DNA of 64,000 bases. Source: Plantactinospora sp. BC1. GTDB taxonomy: Bacteria; Actinomycetota; Actinomycetes; Mycobacteriales; Micromonosporaceae. Both the position numbers and the translations under genes were made by a program. Every line of letters begins with the position of its first letter. Position 1 is the stretch's first letter. The notes beneath the pieces were generated by a model. That model had not been told where the DNA came from. It saw nothing but the letters and a program-made list of their open reading frames with translations, and made no database searches. Of this stretch, positions 26,974 through 35,802 are shown piece after piece. The DNA is taken from NCBI RefSeq assembly GCF_003030345.1, contig NZ_CP028158.1, forward strand, positions 186,001 to 250,000, read 5' to 3'.

Positions 26974-28338
26974 TCAGCTCCCGGGAACCTCGACCTTGTG
27001 CAGGTATCTGGCCACCTCTTCGAAATCGACGTGCGCCAGATCGACCGGACGGAGAACGATTCTCAGCTCTCGGGCCACCGTCCGGTCGAGTGTACTAGCG
27101 ACGAAGGACTCTATGATCAGCGTGAGCAGGCGGGTCGGCGAGACTCCGTGGACGCGGGCGAGGGCCGAGCCGATCAACGGCATCGCCACCGGTCGAAGCT
27201 GTCCCTCCTGGTACACCGTGTGCCACAGCGCGCTGAGGCTTGTCCTTACGTCGTCCAGCGTGGACCGCGCGATCAGATCGTTGCCCATCCTGCTATATGC
27301 GAGGGCGAATACCTGTCGATCCTGCTGGCGTAGCACGGCGACGGTGCCTATCGGATACCGGATCAGGCGTCCTCTGGGTTTCGCGGTCCGTTTCTCACGG
27401 CCGGCCTCCGGGACGTGGCGCAGGGCGGCACGCAGACGACGGTCGAGCAGGGCGCGGTCGCCATCGAAGAGCCGTCGCATTGCCTGTGCCTGGACGGACT
27501 CATTGCTGATGACGACGTTCTCGTGAGTGTTTGTGTCGAACGTATCGGTGAAGCCGACAACCAGGTGGGCATCGTGGTGGTCGAAGAGGTCCCCCGACAC
27601 CACGCTGATGCTGACCGGTGGGCTGTCACTGATGATCCGGTGGATCAGTCCACGCCGTCGTGGTCGCAATTGCTGCTTGATCCCGGAGAGGATCGAACGA
27701 AGCACGGTGTCGTCTGGACGCTCCTGTAGGCAGGCCGTGCCGAAGGCGAGCGCGCTCTCGGGTCTGCCGACGTCCCGGTAGAGGCCGACGAGATCGTGTT
27801 CGGCCGCCTGCCGAAGGTCCGCCAGCCGTCGGATCGGTTGCTGGGCGAACGGCAGGTCCGCGACCTCGGCCAACGGCATGCCTTGCCAGAGACCCAGCGC
27901 TGCCTCGATCAGGGGTGTCGCGGCGACCGCGTCGGCGGACCGGGCCTGGTCCACTAGGTGCTCGAAAAGTAGGAAGTCGATCCGCTCGGGCGGCAACACG
28001 AGCCGGTAGCTGGAGGTGGGCGCGGCGTTCTCCGTGCTTATGAACGACTCGCTGTCGCCCCCTGCTACCGTACGTAGCAGATTGACACACTTCTGTACTT
28101 GATTTCGTGCTACACGATCAACCGGCGCGCCCGGCAGGTTCCATACGTCGCGATAGATCCGCTCGACGGGGAGCGCCTTGCCCGCCGCGACGGCGAGCCG
28201 GAGCAGGATGCGTACAACGCGTGGCGGGAGCATGGCCTGTTCGCCGTTGACGAAGAGGCGGCCTGGGCCGAGGGCGGCCAGCCAACCCGGCTCGTGGGAA
28301 GCGCTTGGGAAGCACTTGAGATCTTTCGTGGGAAGCAT
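26974..28338 (-). CDS. SARP-type regulator fused to a ThsA-like macro domain
   Basis: 454 residues. Winged-helix DNA-binding domain of the OmpR/SARP type (about 20-115: ALGPGRLFVNGEQAMLPPRV, RIYRDVWNLPG, RNQVQKCVNLLRTVAG), then a bacterial transcriptional activation domain (BTAD, about 118-225: DFLLFEHLVDQARSADAV, ALGLWQGMPLAEVADLPF). The C-terminal part (about 243-440) resembles the macro-like domain of Thoeris ThsA (formerly DUF6430): VSGDLF, VVGFTDTFDT, VISNESVQAQAM, RYPIGTV, AMPLIGSALARV and LLTLIIESF. In Thoeris this domain binds an ADP-ribose-derived signal made by a TIR enzyme. Here it would make the activator signal-responsive (inference). It diverges from a unit that ends in a TIR gene. 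GC at third positions is lower than in the flanking metabolic genes, consistent with acquisition. Confidence 0.78.
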   Translation of the reverse strand: MLPTKDLKCFPSASHEPGWLAALGPGRLFVNGEQAMLPPRVVRILLRLAVAAGKALPVERIYRDVWNLPGAPVDRVARNQVQKCVNLLRTVAGGDSESFISTENAAPTSSYRLVLPPERIDFLLFEHLVDQARSADAVAATPLIEAALGLWQGMPLAEVADLPFAQQPIRRLADLRQAAEHDLVGLYRDVGRPESALAFGTACLQERPDDTVLRSILSGIKQQLRPRRRGLIHRIISDSPPVSISVVSGDLFDHHDAHLVVGFTDTFDTNTHENVVISNESVQAQAMRRLFDGDRALLDRRLRAALRHVPEAGREKRTAKPRGRLIRYPIGTVAVLRQQDRQVFALAYSRMGNDLIARSTLDDVRTSLSALWHTVYQEGQLRPVAMPLIGSALARVHGVSPTRLLTLIIESFVASTLDRTVARELRIVLRPVDLAHVDFEEVARYLHKVEVPGS

Positions 28339-28487
28339 ATGCCGGCTTTCCTTGCCTCAGCTGTTCTGCCGCTGACAGAGTCCGACCCTGATGATGCTCG
28401 TATCCGGCACTGCCGCCTAACTCCCTTCGGCCATCTCACGTTCGGCCGTCCGGCTCCGGTCACCGTCGCGCTGGAGGTTCCACCGAT

Positions 28488-28700
28488 GTGTACCGCTCGG
28501 TCACACTCACCCTCGAGTCCTATTCCGCCGACGCCGGTTCCGTCTCCGGTGTCGTGTTGACGATCTTCATCGAACGGACGATCTCTATGGAACGTACGAT
28601 CCTTGTCGAACGACAGTCGCTGGTCCACGGTGCGAACCGGCTGACGTCGGTGAGTCCGACGTCGGTTGCCGGACCGACACCGGTCGGTGGGCCGTGGTGA
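28488..28700 (+). CDS. Possible small protein with hexapeptide repeat
   Basis: 70 codons from a GTG preceded by GGAGG with 10-base spacing. The stop TGA overlaps the GTG (28697) of the next gene as GTGA, the same coupling used elsewhere in this window. The middle carries three hexapeptide repeats, TIFIER TISMER TILVER, encoded by an 18-base tandem repeat; the C-terminus is Pro/Gly/Ser-rich. About three quarters of third positions are G or C, as in the next gene. No homologue is recognised. It could instead be a leader region whose repeats are DNA-binding sites, so the call is tentative. Confidence 0.4.
   Translation: MYRSVTLTLESYSADAGSVSGVVLTIFIERTISMERTILVERQSLVHGANRLTSVSPTSVAGPTPVGGPW
28559..28612. 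repeat. Three tandem 18-base direct repeats
   Basis: Units start at 28559, 28577 and 28595, each of the form KACGATCYYYRTSGAACG; the outer parts ACGATC and GAACG are identical in all three. They lie between the divergent SARP-macro gene and the membrane/TIR genes. SARP regulators bind short direct repeats, so these are candidate binding sites. They also encode a hexapeptide repeat in the small ORF 28488-28700. Confidence 0.75.
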
Positions 28701-30448
28701 GCCAGCACGACTGGTCGCTGGAGGACCCGGTTGGTAAAAAGCCGAACTATCTTGCCTCCCCCTCCGCGAACAACCGGCCCACCTGCCGACTCTGCGAGGC
28801 CGTGCATCTCAACGGCCCGCTGAGGCGGAGCATCCTCGCTGCCTATCTTGGGCGTGCCGTGAGCGCCTGGCCCCCGAACTACGGGCTCGACATGATTGCG
28901 GTGCTCAGACACGCCTGGTGGGCGCAACGCTGGGAGCGCGGTCGCAACTTGGCTCTCTGCGCGGTCATCGTCGGCGTTCTGGTGGTGCTGGCGGCCGCGT
29001 GCTACTCCCGGGGCGACGGGCCGGTTGCCCTCGCCGTGGTGCTGCTGGTCCTCCTGTTGGTGTTCCTGCGTCGTCTCCTACGGCGACGCCGAGTCACCGT
29101 CCGCGAGGCCTTCAAGTGGTTCCGGAAATGGCGCCAGCGTCATCGAGCCCTGGCGCGGCGCGTCACGACGCTGTTCCTGCTCTGCACGTTGGTGTTCGGC
29201 TGGTTGATATCGCAGCTCGCGCATCCGCAGGATGCTCAGGTCGTGCTTGTCGGTGCAGTGATTATCTGGGGCATCGGGATCGTTGACGCCTACGTGGTGG
29301 CCGGCCGTGCACGGCGTTGTCGGCATGCCTATCGAACCCTCGACGCACCTCACCTGCGTGACGTCGCTCCGGCGATGCCGGACCACCAGGAACGGAGCTT
29401 CTACGCTCTGGGCGAGGGTCCCGATCCCGATCAGACTCGCGGTAGGGCCATCGCGCGAGTCATCGTCTATGACCTGGAGTTGCGGCACGACAACGAGTTC
29501 ATCGGGAGCGGTGAGTCAATCTGGGACGTCGAGTACCGCGTCGACACTCGCCTCGGCAGCACCGGCAAGGACGGCAAGAGCCGCCGTCCCAAGCGAGTAG
29601 ACATGGTGACCTTGCATCGCAAGCTTGAGTTCTCGATGCGGAAAGCCGGGGTCCCCGGTCTCTGGTGCGGCTACCGCATGTATGTCAACGGGCTGGATCT
29701 GTTTGCCAATGACGTTCTGCCCGAGCCGAAGAAGGTCCCAGTCACCCACCAGCCACGAGACCAAATTCTCCAGTATCTGCGCGAGACGGTGGCTACTAGG
29801 CGGACTTATCTCTGTGTCCAGGTACCGGTGTCGGGCTGGGACAACGAAATCATCGTGACGCTGTTCGTGCGGGGTCAGCTGATCGGCGACCAACTGATCC
29901 TGCATAGCAAGATTCTTATCCTTCCGGCCATGATCTTCACCACTTTCGGGCGCCCCGAGAAGAATCCGAACGACGGGTGGACTCAACTCATGCACGCGAT
30001 CCATTTCGGAACTACAAAAATCTGGGTGACAGCGCTGGGGAGTCCGCGTTTACTGGCCGATGAGGCGTTCGCTGCAGTACGCCGTCGATGGGCGCGGTGG
30101 CGGATCAAAAAGGCGGTCAAGCACAACCGCGAAATTCGTTATGGAGCGATCGATTCCATCCGGGAGCAACTCGCTGTAGGCGGCGCCGTGGTCACTCCAA
30201 ACGCCAGGCAGGACATCCGGGGGACGATCGCATTTCTCGACCAGACTCTCGCGAAGGCTGTCAGGACTTACCTGGTGAAGCGGCGAATTGACACCTCGAG
30301 CTTCGACGGATTCGTCCAGAACATCTTCAACCAGCATCAGAACAAGATCGACCAGCTCAATGCCAAGAACGTTACGTTCGGCAGCAAATCACGTGCCGGC
30401 GACAGCACGGAGACCGGAAAGTCAACACCCGCCCTCGGAAGGGATTGA
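28697..30448 (+). CDS. Four-TM protein of a TIR-associated conflict locus
   Basis: 583 residues from the GTG at 28697 (a GTG one codon earlier is equivalent). A short N-terminal segment contains RLCEAVHLNGPLRRSI and NYGLDMIAVLRHAWWA. Four predicted transmembrane helices follow in two pairs (about 86-104, 110-127, 157-175, 182-203), with very basic loops. The rest (about 215-583) is a soluble domain with no recognised fold (RVIVYDLELRHDNEFIGSGE, VQVPVSGWDNEIIVTLFVRG, GAIDSIREQLAVGGAVV). The C-terminus carries NAKNVTFG, echoed as NADAVTFG at the start of the TIR protein encoded next. It is plausibly the membrane effector or anchor of the system (inference). Confidence 0.75.
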   Translation: MSQHDWSLEDPVGKKPNYLASPSANNRPTCRLCEAVHLNGPLRRSILAAYLGRAVSAWPPNYGLDMIAVLRHAWWAQRWERGRNLALCAVIVGVLVVLAAACYSRGDGPVALAVVLLVLLLVFLRRLLRRRRVTVREAFKWFRKWRQRHRALARRVTTLFLLCTLVFGWLISQLAHPQDAQVVLVGAVIIWGIGIVDAYVVAGRARRCRHAYRTLDAPHLRDVAPAMPDHQERSFYALGEGPDPDQTRGRAIARVIVYDLELRHDNEFIGSGESIWDVEYRVDTRLGSTGKDGKSRRPKRVDMVTLHRKLEFSMRKAGVPGLWCGYRMYVNGLDLFANDVLPEPKKVPVTHQPRDQILQYLRETVATRRTYLCVQVPVSGWDNEIIVTLFVRGQLIGDQLILHSKILILPAMIFTTFGRPEKNPNDGWTQLMHAIHFGTTKIWVTALGSPRLLADEAFAAVRRRWARWRIKKAVKHNREIRYGAIDSIREQLAVGGAVVTPNARQDIRGTIAFLDQTLAKAVRTYLVKRRIDTSSFDGFVQNIFNQHQNKIDQLNAKNVTFGSKSRAGDSTETGKSTPALGRD

Positions 30449-30456
30449 AGACAGTC

Positions 30457-31113
30457 ATGGCTGAGCAACGCAATCGGATCGGCAGGGTGAACGCCGACGC
30501 GGTGACCTTCGGCGAACGCAGCCCGATCCACGCAAGCCCCGCCGAACCCACGCCGGCTCGACCCCGCAAGGCGGGGAAGGGCAGACGGGTGTTCGTCATC
30601 CACGGTCGTGACCTGGCGGCCCGCGACGCGCTCTTCGACTGCCTCCGGGCTCTCGGGCTCACACCCATGGAGTGGGAGCGACTCGTTCGCAACACCGACT
30701 CCACCGTGCCGTCCCTGAAGGAGGTGATCAACAAGGCGGTCCGGGACGCTTCCGCAGTGATCGCTCTGCTGACGCCGGACGACATCGTCGAGCTGCATCC
30801 GACGCTGCGCGGAGCGACGGACAGTGCTGACGAGCACGGATCCTGTCAGGCCAGACCCAACGTGTTCCTGGAACTCGGTATGGCCCTCGCGCTGCACCCG
30901 GACCGCACGATCATTCTGGAAGTGGGCACGATGCGTCGTCCCACCGACCTCGCCGGTCTCAACTACGTCCACATGGATGCCTCCGGTAACTGGCTCAACA
31001 AGATGGCCAGCCGACTGGAAGGGGCCGGCTGTCCTGTCGACCGGACCGGCGATGACTGGCGGACTCTCGACCGATTCAACACACTGGCGGCACATGAGAG
31101 GAAGCCGCGCTGA
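30457..31113 (+). CDS. CAP12/Pycsar-type TIR-like domain protein
   Basis: 218 residues from the ATG at 30457; a TTG at 30445 is too close to the GGAAGG site. After a disordered N-terminus (with NADAVTFG at 12-19), residues 43-195 match the TIR-like nucleotide-binding family found in CBASS and Pycsar effectors: VFVIHGRD (45-52), LLTPDD (104-109), ARPNVFLELGMALAL (132-146) and LAGLNYVHMD. Glu89, in the helix before the LLTPDD strand, is the candidate NADase catalytic residue. Such domains degrade NAD or make ADP-ribose-derived signals on infection. It is the last gene of the unit with the 4-TM protein, opposite a SARP-macro protein that could sense its product. Confidence 0.85.
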   Translation: MAEQRNRIGRVNADAVTFGERSPIHASPAEPTPARPRKAGKGRRVFVIHGRDLAARDALFDCLRALGLTPMEWERLVRNTDSTVPSLKEVINKAVRDASAVIALLTPDDIVELHPTLRGATDSADEHGSCQARPNVFLELGMALALHPDRTIILEVGTMRRPTDLAGLNYVHMDASGNWLNKMASRLEGAGCPVDRTGDDWRTLDRFNTLAAHERKPR

Positions 31114-31136
31114 CGTCGGCGTAAACCGGAACGGTG

Positions 31137-31170
31137 GGTACCCCGCGGCTACGGGTGCCGGCGGGGTACC
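31137..31170. terminator. Hairpin terminator overlapping the AraC stop
   Basis: Perfect 10-bp stem GGTACCCCGC/GCGGGGTACC with a 14-base loop that contains the TAG of the convergent AraC gene (31149-31151). Confidence 0.65.
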
Positions 31171-32120
31171 TCGGTGGAGATCCGCCGCCACTCGCCCGGG
31201 GTGAGCCCGTAGGTGGCGCGGAACCGTCGGGTGAAGTGGGTCGGGTCGGTGAAGCCCCAGCGGCGGGCGACGGTCGCGATCGTACGGCCGCGGCTCGCCG
31301 GTCGCTGCAACTCCTGCCGGGCGCCCTGAAGTCGTTCGCCGATGATCCACTGTTCCAGGCTGAAGTCGGCCTGGGCGCAGATCTTGTAGAGGTGGCGGAG
31401 CGAGACGTTGTGCGCGGCGGCGATGGTGGCCGGGCGCAGGTTCGGATCGGCGAGGTGCTGGCGGACGTAGGCGCGGACCCGGGTCAGCAGCGTCTCGGCG
31501 AGGACCGCGCGGCTGAGCGGCTCGACCCGGGCGGCCGAGACGAGCAGGGCACGGAGCAGCTCGACGCTGGCCCGGCCGAGCGCGTCGGCGGCGGGGTCGA
31601 GGCTGAGCCGCTCGGCGTCCCCGACGAGCTGGCTGACGTGGTTGGCGACCAGGCCGTACAGCGGGCTGGTGCGCAGGTTCGCCGCCGCCCGGCGGATCAG
31701 GTCGAGCGGGAGGCCGACCTGGTCGATCGGGACCTGGATGCAGCCGGCCGCGCCCTCGCCTGACCAGGAGAAGTCGTACGCCGCCGAGAGGTCGACCATC
31801 AGCATCTCGCCGGGCGGCACGACCTGGCGGTACCCGAGTTGCTCGTGCCGGCCGTCGCCGAGCCGCTGCACGGAGAGCGCGATGACCGGGGCGGCGTCCT
31901 GGCGGGCCTGCTTGGGGGTGCGCAGCAGCCGGAGGCCGGTGGAGCGGGCGGTGAAGATGTTGGCGCCCCCGAGGTCCCACACCTCCAGCCGGGTCCGGAC
32001 CTCGCCGTCCGGATCCTCGTGGATCACGTACGACGGGACGGACGCCTGCATCATCGCCGCGTAGATCGCGTCGACCCGCTCGTGAGGTGGAATGTCCGCC
32101 GTATCCAACACGAAGCCCAT
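31149..32120 (-). CDS. AraC-family transcriptional regulator
   Basis: 323 residues. The N-terminal part (about 20-200) is an AraC-binding-like sensor domain (ANIFTARSTGLRLLRTPKQA, EMLMVDLSAAYDFSW). The C-terminal AraC HTH (about 220-318) contains LRPATIAAAHNVSLRHLYKICA and the signature RWGFTDPTHFTRRFRATYGLTPGEWRR. This is the NphR/AraC_binding_2 arrangement common in actinomycetes. It is divergent from the hydrolase operon at 32299 across 178 bases and is likely its activator or repressor. Confidence 0.92.
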   Translation of the reverse strand: MGFVLDTADIPPHERVDAIYAAMMQASVPSYVIHEDPDGEVRTRLEVWDLGGANIFTARSTGLRLLRTPKQARQDAAPVIALSVQRLGDGRHEQLGYRQVVPPGEMLMVDLSAAYDFSWSGEGAAGCIQVPIDQVGLPLDLIRRAAANLRTSPLYGLVANHVSQLVGDAERLSLDPAADALGRASVELLRALLVSAARVEPLSRAVLAETLLTRVRAYVRQHLADPNLRPATIAAAHNVSLRHLYKICAQADFSLEQWIIGERLQGARQELQRPASRGRTIATVARRWGFTDPTHFTRRFRATYGLTPGEWRRISTEVPRRHP

Positions 32121-32298
32121 TTACCCCGCCCGATGTGCACGCTCAGCCGACAACGGTGCACGCACAGCCCCCGACCCGACGCGCTCCGCTCAATAGGTTC
32201 GCATGCGGGTGTTACGAGAGGGTGCCGTGCCGCAGGGGGCGGGGCAACGCCCGGATCGTCGCCCGACTCCTCATCAGCGCGAGCGCGGGAGTGTATGC

Positions 32299-33129
32299 AT
32301 GCCCTTCGTCACCACCGCCGACGACACGCAGATCTACTACAAGGACTGGGGCGAGGGGCGACCCGTCCTGCTCAGCCACGGCTGGCCGCTCAACTCCGAC
32401 AGCTGGGAGGCGCAGCAGCTCTTCCTCGCCGAGAACGGATACCGGGCCATCGCGCACGACCGCCGTGGGCACGGCCGCTCCACCCAGTCGTGGACCGGCA
32501 ACGAGATGGACACCTACGCCGACGACCTCGCCGCCGTCATCGAGGCACTCGACCTGCACGACGTCACGCTGGTCGGCTTCTCGACCGGCGGCGGCGAGGT
32601 GACCCGGTACATCGGCCGGCACGGCACCGCCCGGGTCGCCCAGGTGGTGCTGGTCGCGGCCGTACCGCCGCTGATGGTGCGGACCGAGGACAACCCCGGT
32701 GGCGTGCCGGTGGGGGTCTTCGACGGGATCCGGGCCGGTTCGGTGGCCGACCGTTCGCAGCTCTACCGGGACCTCGCCGACGGCCCGTTCTTCGGCCTCA
32801 ACCGTCCGGGGGCGAGCGTCTCGCAGGGCGTGCGGGACGCGTTCTGGCGGCAGGGACTCCAGGCGGGACACCGCAACGCGTACGAGTCGATCGCCGCCTT
32901 CTCGGCCACCGACTTCCGCGCCGACCTGGACGCGTTCGACGTACCGACGCTGGTCATCCACGGCGACGACGACCAGGTCGTCCCCTTCGAGGTCGGCGGA
33001 AAGGCCTCCGCCGCCCGGATCAAGGGTGCGACGCTGCTCGTGTACCCGGGCGCACCGCACGGCATCACCGACACCCACAAGCAGCAGCTGTCCGAGGACC
33101 TGCTCTCGTTCCTGAGGAGCCTGCCATGA
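32299..33129 (+). CDS. Alpha/beta hydrolase, nonheme chloroperoxidase type
   Basis: 276 residues, the standard length for the family. Ser nucleophile in GFSTGGGEV, acid in HGDDDQVVP, catalytic His in GAPHGI, and the oxyanion region in [13 protein letters not shown]. Such proteins act as esterases and, with acetate and peroxide, as cofactor-free haloperoxidases. The start was chosen at [17 protein letters not shown]; the open frame upstream is not supported. It overlaps the next hydrolase gene by 4 bases and is the first gene of a three-gene operon. Confidence 0.92.
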   Translation: MPFVTTADDTQIYYKDWGEGRPVLLSHGWPLNSDSWEAQQLFLAENGYRAIAHDRRGHGRSTQSWTGNEMDTYADDLAAVIEALDLHDVTLVGFSTGGGEVTRYIGRHGTARVAQVVLVAAVPPLMVRTEDNPGGVPVGVFDGIRAGSVADRSQLYRDLADGPFFGLNRPGASVSQGVRDAFWRQGLQAGHRNAYESIAAFSATDFRADLDAFDVPTLVIHGDDDQVVPFEVGGKASAARIKGATLLVYPGAPHGITDTHKQQLSEDLLSFLRSLP

Positions 33130-33926
33130 CCAGCACGCCCGACACGATCGTCCTCGTGCACGGCTTCTGGGTGACGCCGCGCAGCTGGGAGCAGTGGATC
33201 ACGCACTACGAGGCGAAGGGCTTCCGGGTGATCGCGCCCGGCTACCCCGGCTTCGAGGTGGAGGTCGAGGCGCTGCGGGAGAACCCGCAGATCATCACCG
33301 ACGTTACCGTGCCGGCGATCATCGCCAAGATCGAGGGGATCATCCGGGAGCTGGACCGCCAGCCGATCATCATCGGCCACTCGGCCGGCGGCGCCTTCAC
33401 CCAGATCCTGCTCGACCACGGCTTCGGCGCGGCCGGCGTCGCACTCAACTCCGCACCCACCGAAGGGGTACGGGTCGTGCCGCTCTCCCAGGTGAAGTCG
33501 ACGCTCCCGGTGTTGAAGAGCCCGGCCAACCGGCGCCGGGCCGTCGGCCTCTCCTTCGAGGAGTGGAAGTACGCCTTCACCAACACGTTCACCGAGGAGG
33601 AGTCCCGCGCCCTCTACGAGCGCTACCACATCCCGGCCAACGGCGGCATCCTCTGGGGCAGCGTGCTCGCCAACTTCCAACCCGGCCACCAGGACACCTG
33701 GGTCGACTACCACAACGACAACCGGGCGCCGCTGCTCTTCGTCTCCGGCAGCGAGGACCACATCATGCCGCCCGCGATCCAGAGGTCGAACGCCAAGCAC
33801 TACAAGTCCAACACGGTCACCGAGGTCGAGGAGTACCAGGGGTACGCGCACCTGCTGCCCGCGCAGAAGGGCTGGGAGGAGATCGCCGACCACGTTCTCG
33901 ACTGGGCCCTCTCGCATGCCCGCTGA
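33126..33926 (+). CDS. Alpha/beta hydrolase
   Basis: 266 residues. Begins [18 protein letters not shown], nucleophile elbow GHSAGGAF, acid in [11 protein letters not shown], and His in [10 protein letters not shown]. It is distinct from the upstream chloroperoxidase-type enzyme and resembles the EstA/lipase-like hydrolases often found beside it. The gene overlaps its upstream neighbour by 4 bases (ATGA) and the downstream MBL gene by 11 bases, so the three are expressed together, probably under the AraC regulator. Confidence 0.9.
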   Translation: MTSTPDTIVLVHGFWVTPRSWEQWITHYEAKGFRVIAPGYPGFEVEVEALRENPQIITDVTVPAIIAKIEGIIRELDRQPIIIGHSAGGAFTQILLDHGFGAAGVALNSAPTEGVRVVPLSQVKSTLPVLKSPANRRRAVGLSFEEWKYAFTNTFTEEESRALYERYHIPANGGILWGSVLANFQPGHQDTWVDYHNDNRAPLLFVSGSEDHIMPPAIQRSNAKHYKSNTVTEVEEYQGYAHLLPAQKGWEEIADHVLDWALSHAR

Positions 33927-34710
33927 GGTCCGCGTCACGCACATCGGCGGCCCGACCGTACTGATCGAGGCGGCCGGCTGGCGGCTGCTGACCGATCCGA
34001 CGTTCGACCCGGCCGGGCGCAGCTACGCGTTCGGCTGGGGTACCTCCTCCCGCAAGCTCGCCGGTCCGGCCGTACCTCCGGACGCGCTCGGGCCGGTCGA
34101 CGCGGTACTGCTCACCCACGACCACCACGGCGACAATCTCGACGAGGCCGGCCGCCGGTTCCTTCCCTCGGCCGGGACCGTCGTCACCACCGTGTCCGGC
34201 GCGGGCCGTCTCGGCGGCGGTGCGCGCGGCCTCGCGCCGTGGGCGACGACCACCCTGCGGGGTGACGGCCGGCCGTCGATCGAGGTCACCGCCACGCCCT
34301 GCCGGCACGGGCCGCCGCTGAGCGGGCCGATCGTCGGTGACGTCGTCGGCTTCGCCCTGCGCTGGCCGGGGCAGCGGCACGGTGCCCTCTGGATCTCCGG
34401 CGACACCGTGCTCTACGGCGGTGTCCGGCAGGTCGCCGGGCGGATCCCCGTCGGGCTGGCGCTGGTGCACCTCGGCGGGGTCCGCTTCCCGGTCACCGGT
34501 CCGCTCCGCTACACGATGACCGCCCGGGACGCCGTCGAACTGCTCGGTGCGGTACGTCCGCACACCGCCGTGCCGGTGCACTACGAGGGGTGGCGGCACT
34601 TCCAGCAGCCCCGTTCCGTCATCGAGGCCGAGTTCGCCGCCGCCGCACCCGAGGTACGCGACCGCATCCGCTGGCTGCCGATCGGCGCCCCCACCGAACT
34701 GGAGACCTGA
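33916..34710 (+). CDS. MBL-fold metallo-hydrolase (UlaG/RomA-like)
   Basis: 264 residues. The metal-binding motif reads LLTHDHHGDNLD, with further ligands in ATPCRHGPP, LWISGDTVLYG and VPVHYEGWRHF. The compact layout beginning THIGGPTVLIEAAGWRLLTDPTF is that of the UlaG/RomA branch of the metallo-beta-lactamase fold. The substrate is unknown; members act on lactones or phosphodiesters. It is translationally coupled to the hydrolase gene upstream. Confidence 0.9.
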   Translation: MPAEVRVTHIGGPTVLIEAAGWRLLTDPTFDPAGRSYAFGWGTSSRKLAGPAVPPDALGPVDAVLLTHDHHGDNLDEAGRRFLPSAGTVVTTVSGAGRLGGGARGLAPWATTTLRGDGRPSIEVTATPCRHGPPLSGPIVGDVVGFALRWPGQRHGALWISGDTVLYGGVRQVAGRIPVGLALVHLGGVRFPVTGPLRYTMTARDAVELLGAVRPHTAVPVHYEGWRHFQQPRSVIEAEFAAAAPEVRDRIRWLPIGAPTELET

Positions 34711-34875
34711 CCCGTTCCTCGGATTGGCCAACGACGCCCGGGCCTGCTTCGAGGCGCGCGAACGGGCCCGGGATCTGCTGGCGACGGATCCACCCACGGC
34801 CGGCAATGTGGTGGCGCGCCGGCCCGGCGGTGGCTACCGTGCCAGGGTCGCGGCCCTCTAGCCGATGGAGCGGGA

Positions 34876-35766
34876 TTGACTCTCGACAACGATCCTGATC
34901 TCACCGAGGGATCGGCGACATCGATCGTCACCCAGGAACTCGGCGTCCGGGCGACAGGTGCGCGACGGGTTGCCGGTTCCGTTGGAAACGCGACCTTCGT
35001 GGTGCGGGTCGCCAGCGGCGGCGATGTCGTGCTGAAGGTCGGCAGCCGCGATCTGCTGACCGCCGAGACGTGGGCCTGCGGTCGAGTCCGCGATGCTGGC
35101 ATTCCCGGGCCGGAGGTCGTCACGCACCGGCTGGACACCGACGCGGTCGACACCGCGTTCATCATCATGCGGGTACTCCCCGGAGAGCCCACCCGCGACC
35201 TCGACGTCTGGCGCCAGGCCGGCAGATCGTTCCGCGCGGTGCACGACATCAGGCTCCCCGGGTACGGTGCGCTGGCCGTACGCCCCGACGAGGTCCGGGG
35301 CCGTCACGGGTCGTGGCACGACGCGCTCGACAGCGTCCTCGCGCGAATCCCGGATCTCGTGACGGCCGGTGTGCTGACCCGCGACCTGGGCGGCCATCTC
35401 GACCAGGCGATCAGGTCCTCCGGCATCATGACCTATCGAGAACCCGGTGTCCTGCTGCATCGGGACCTCAAACCGCAACACGTCTTCGCCGACCGGGCGC
35501 GACTGGCCGGGATCATCGACTGGGGCGATGTCGGCGTCGGTGACCCGATGCTCGACATCGCCCGCGTCTCCATGGCCGGGCAGGAGATCCTGTCGGCGTT
35601 CCTCGACGGCTACGGGCTGAGCCTGACACCCGAACTCGGCGACAACATCCGCGCCTATCGTCTGCTCTGGAACCTTGCGGCGCTCGCCTTCGAGTTCTCG
35701 GCCGGCGGCGACTGGTTCGACTTCTACCGGCGGAACATCCAGGCGGACCTGGGAGCCCGCGGATAG
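34876..35766 (+). CDS. Aminoglycoside phosphotransferase-family kinase
   Basis: 296 residues from a TTG preceded by GGAGCGGGA. Catalytic loop LLHRDLKPQHVFADRARL, metal motif GIIDWGDVGVGDPMLDIARV, and Lys in VVLKVGSRDLL. The family phosphorylates aminoglycosides and similar small molecules; here no antibiotic gene is nearby, so the role is open. It is a single gene, convergent with the kinase-phosphatase operon that ends at 35803. Confidence 0.85.
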   Translation: MTLDNDPDLTEGSATSIVTQELGVRATGARRVAGSVGNATFVVRVASGGDVVLKVGSRDLLTAETWACGRVRDAGIPGPEVVTHRLDTDAVDTAFIIMRVLPGEPTRDLDVWRQAGRSFRAVHDIRLPGYGALAVRPDEVRGRHGSWHDALDSVLARIPDLVTAGVLTRDLGGHLDQAIRSSGIMTYREPGVLLHRDLKPQHVFADRARLAGIIDWGDVGVGDPMLDIARVSMAGQEILSAFLDGYGLSLTPELGDNIRAYRLLWNLAALAFEFSAGGDWFDFYRRNIQADLGARG

Positions 35767-35773
35767 GCCCCGA

Positions 35774-35791
35774 CCGGCCGGCGTCGGCCGG
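35774..35791. terminator. Weak hairpin between convergent genes
   Basis: CCGGCCG and CGGCCGG flank a 4-base loop in the 36-base gap between the phosphotransferase and the Ser/Thr kinase genes. Short but well placed. Confidence 0.4.
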
Positions 35792-35802
35792 GCCCAGTGC
35801 GG

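Noticed and set aside
34709-34861. Coding-like stretch after the MBL gene (ANDARACFEARERARDLLA)
   Set aside because: Third positions are GC-rich but there is only a TTG start, no ribosome-binding site and no recognisable family. It may be a gene remnant, but the evidence is too thin.
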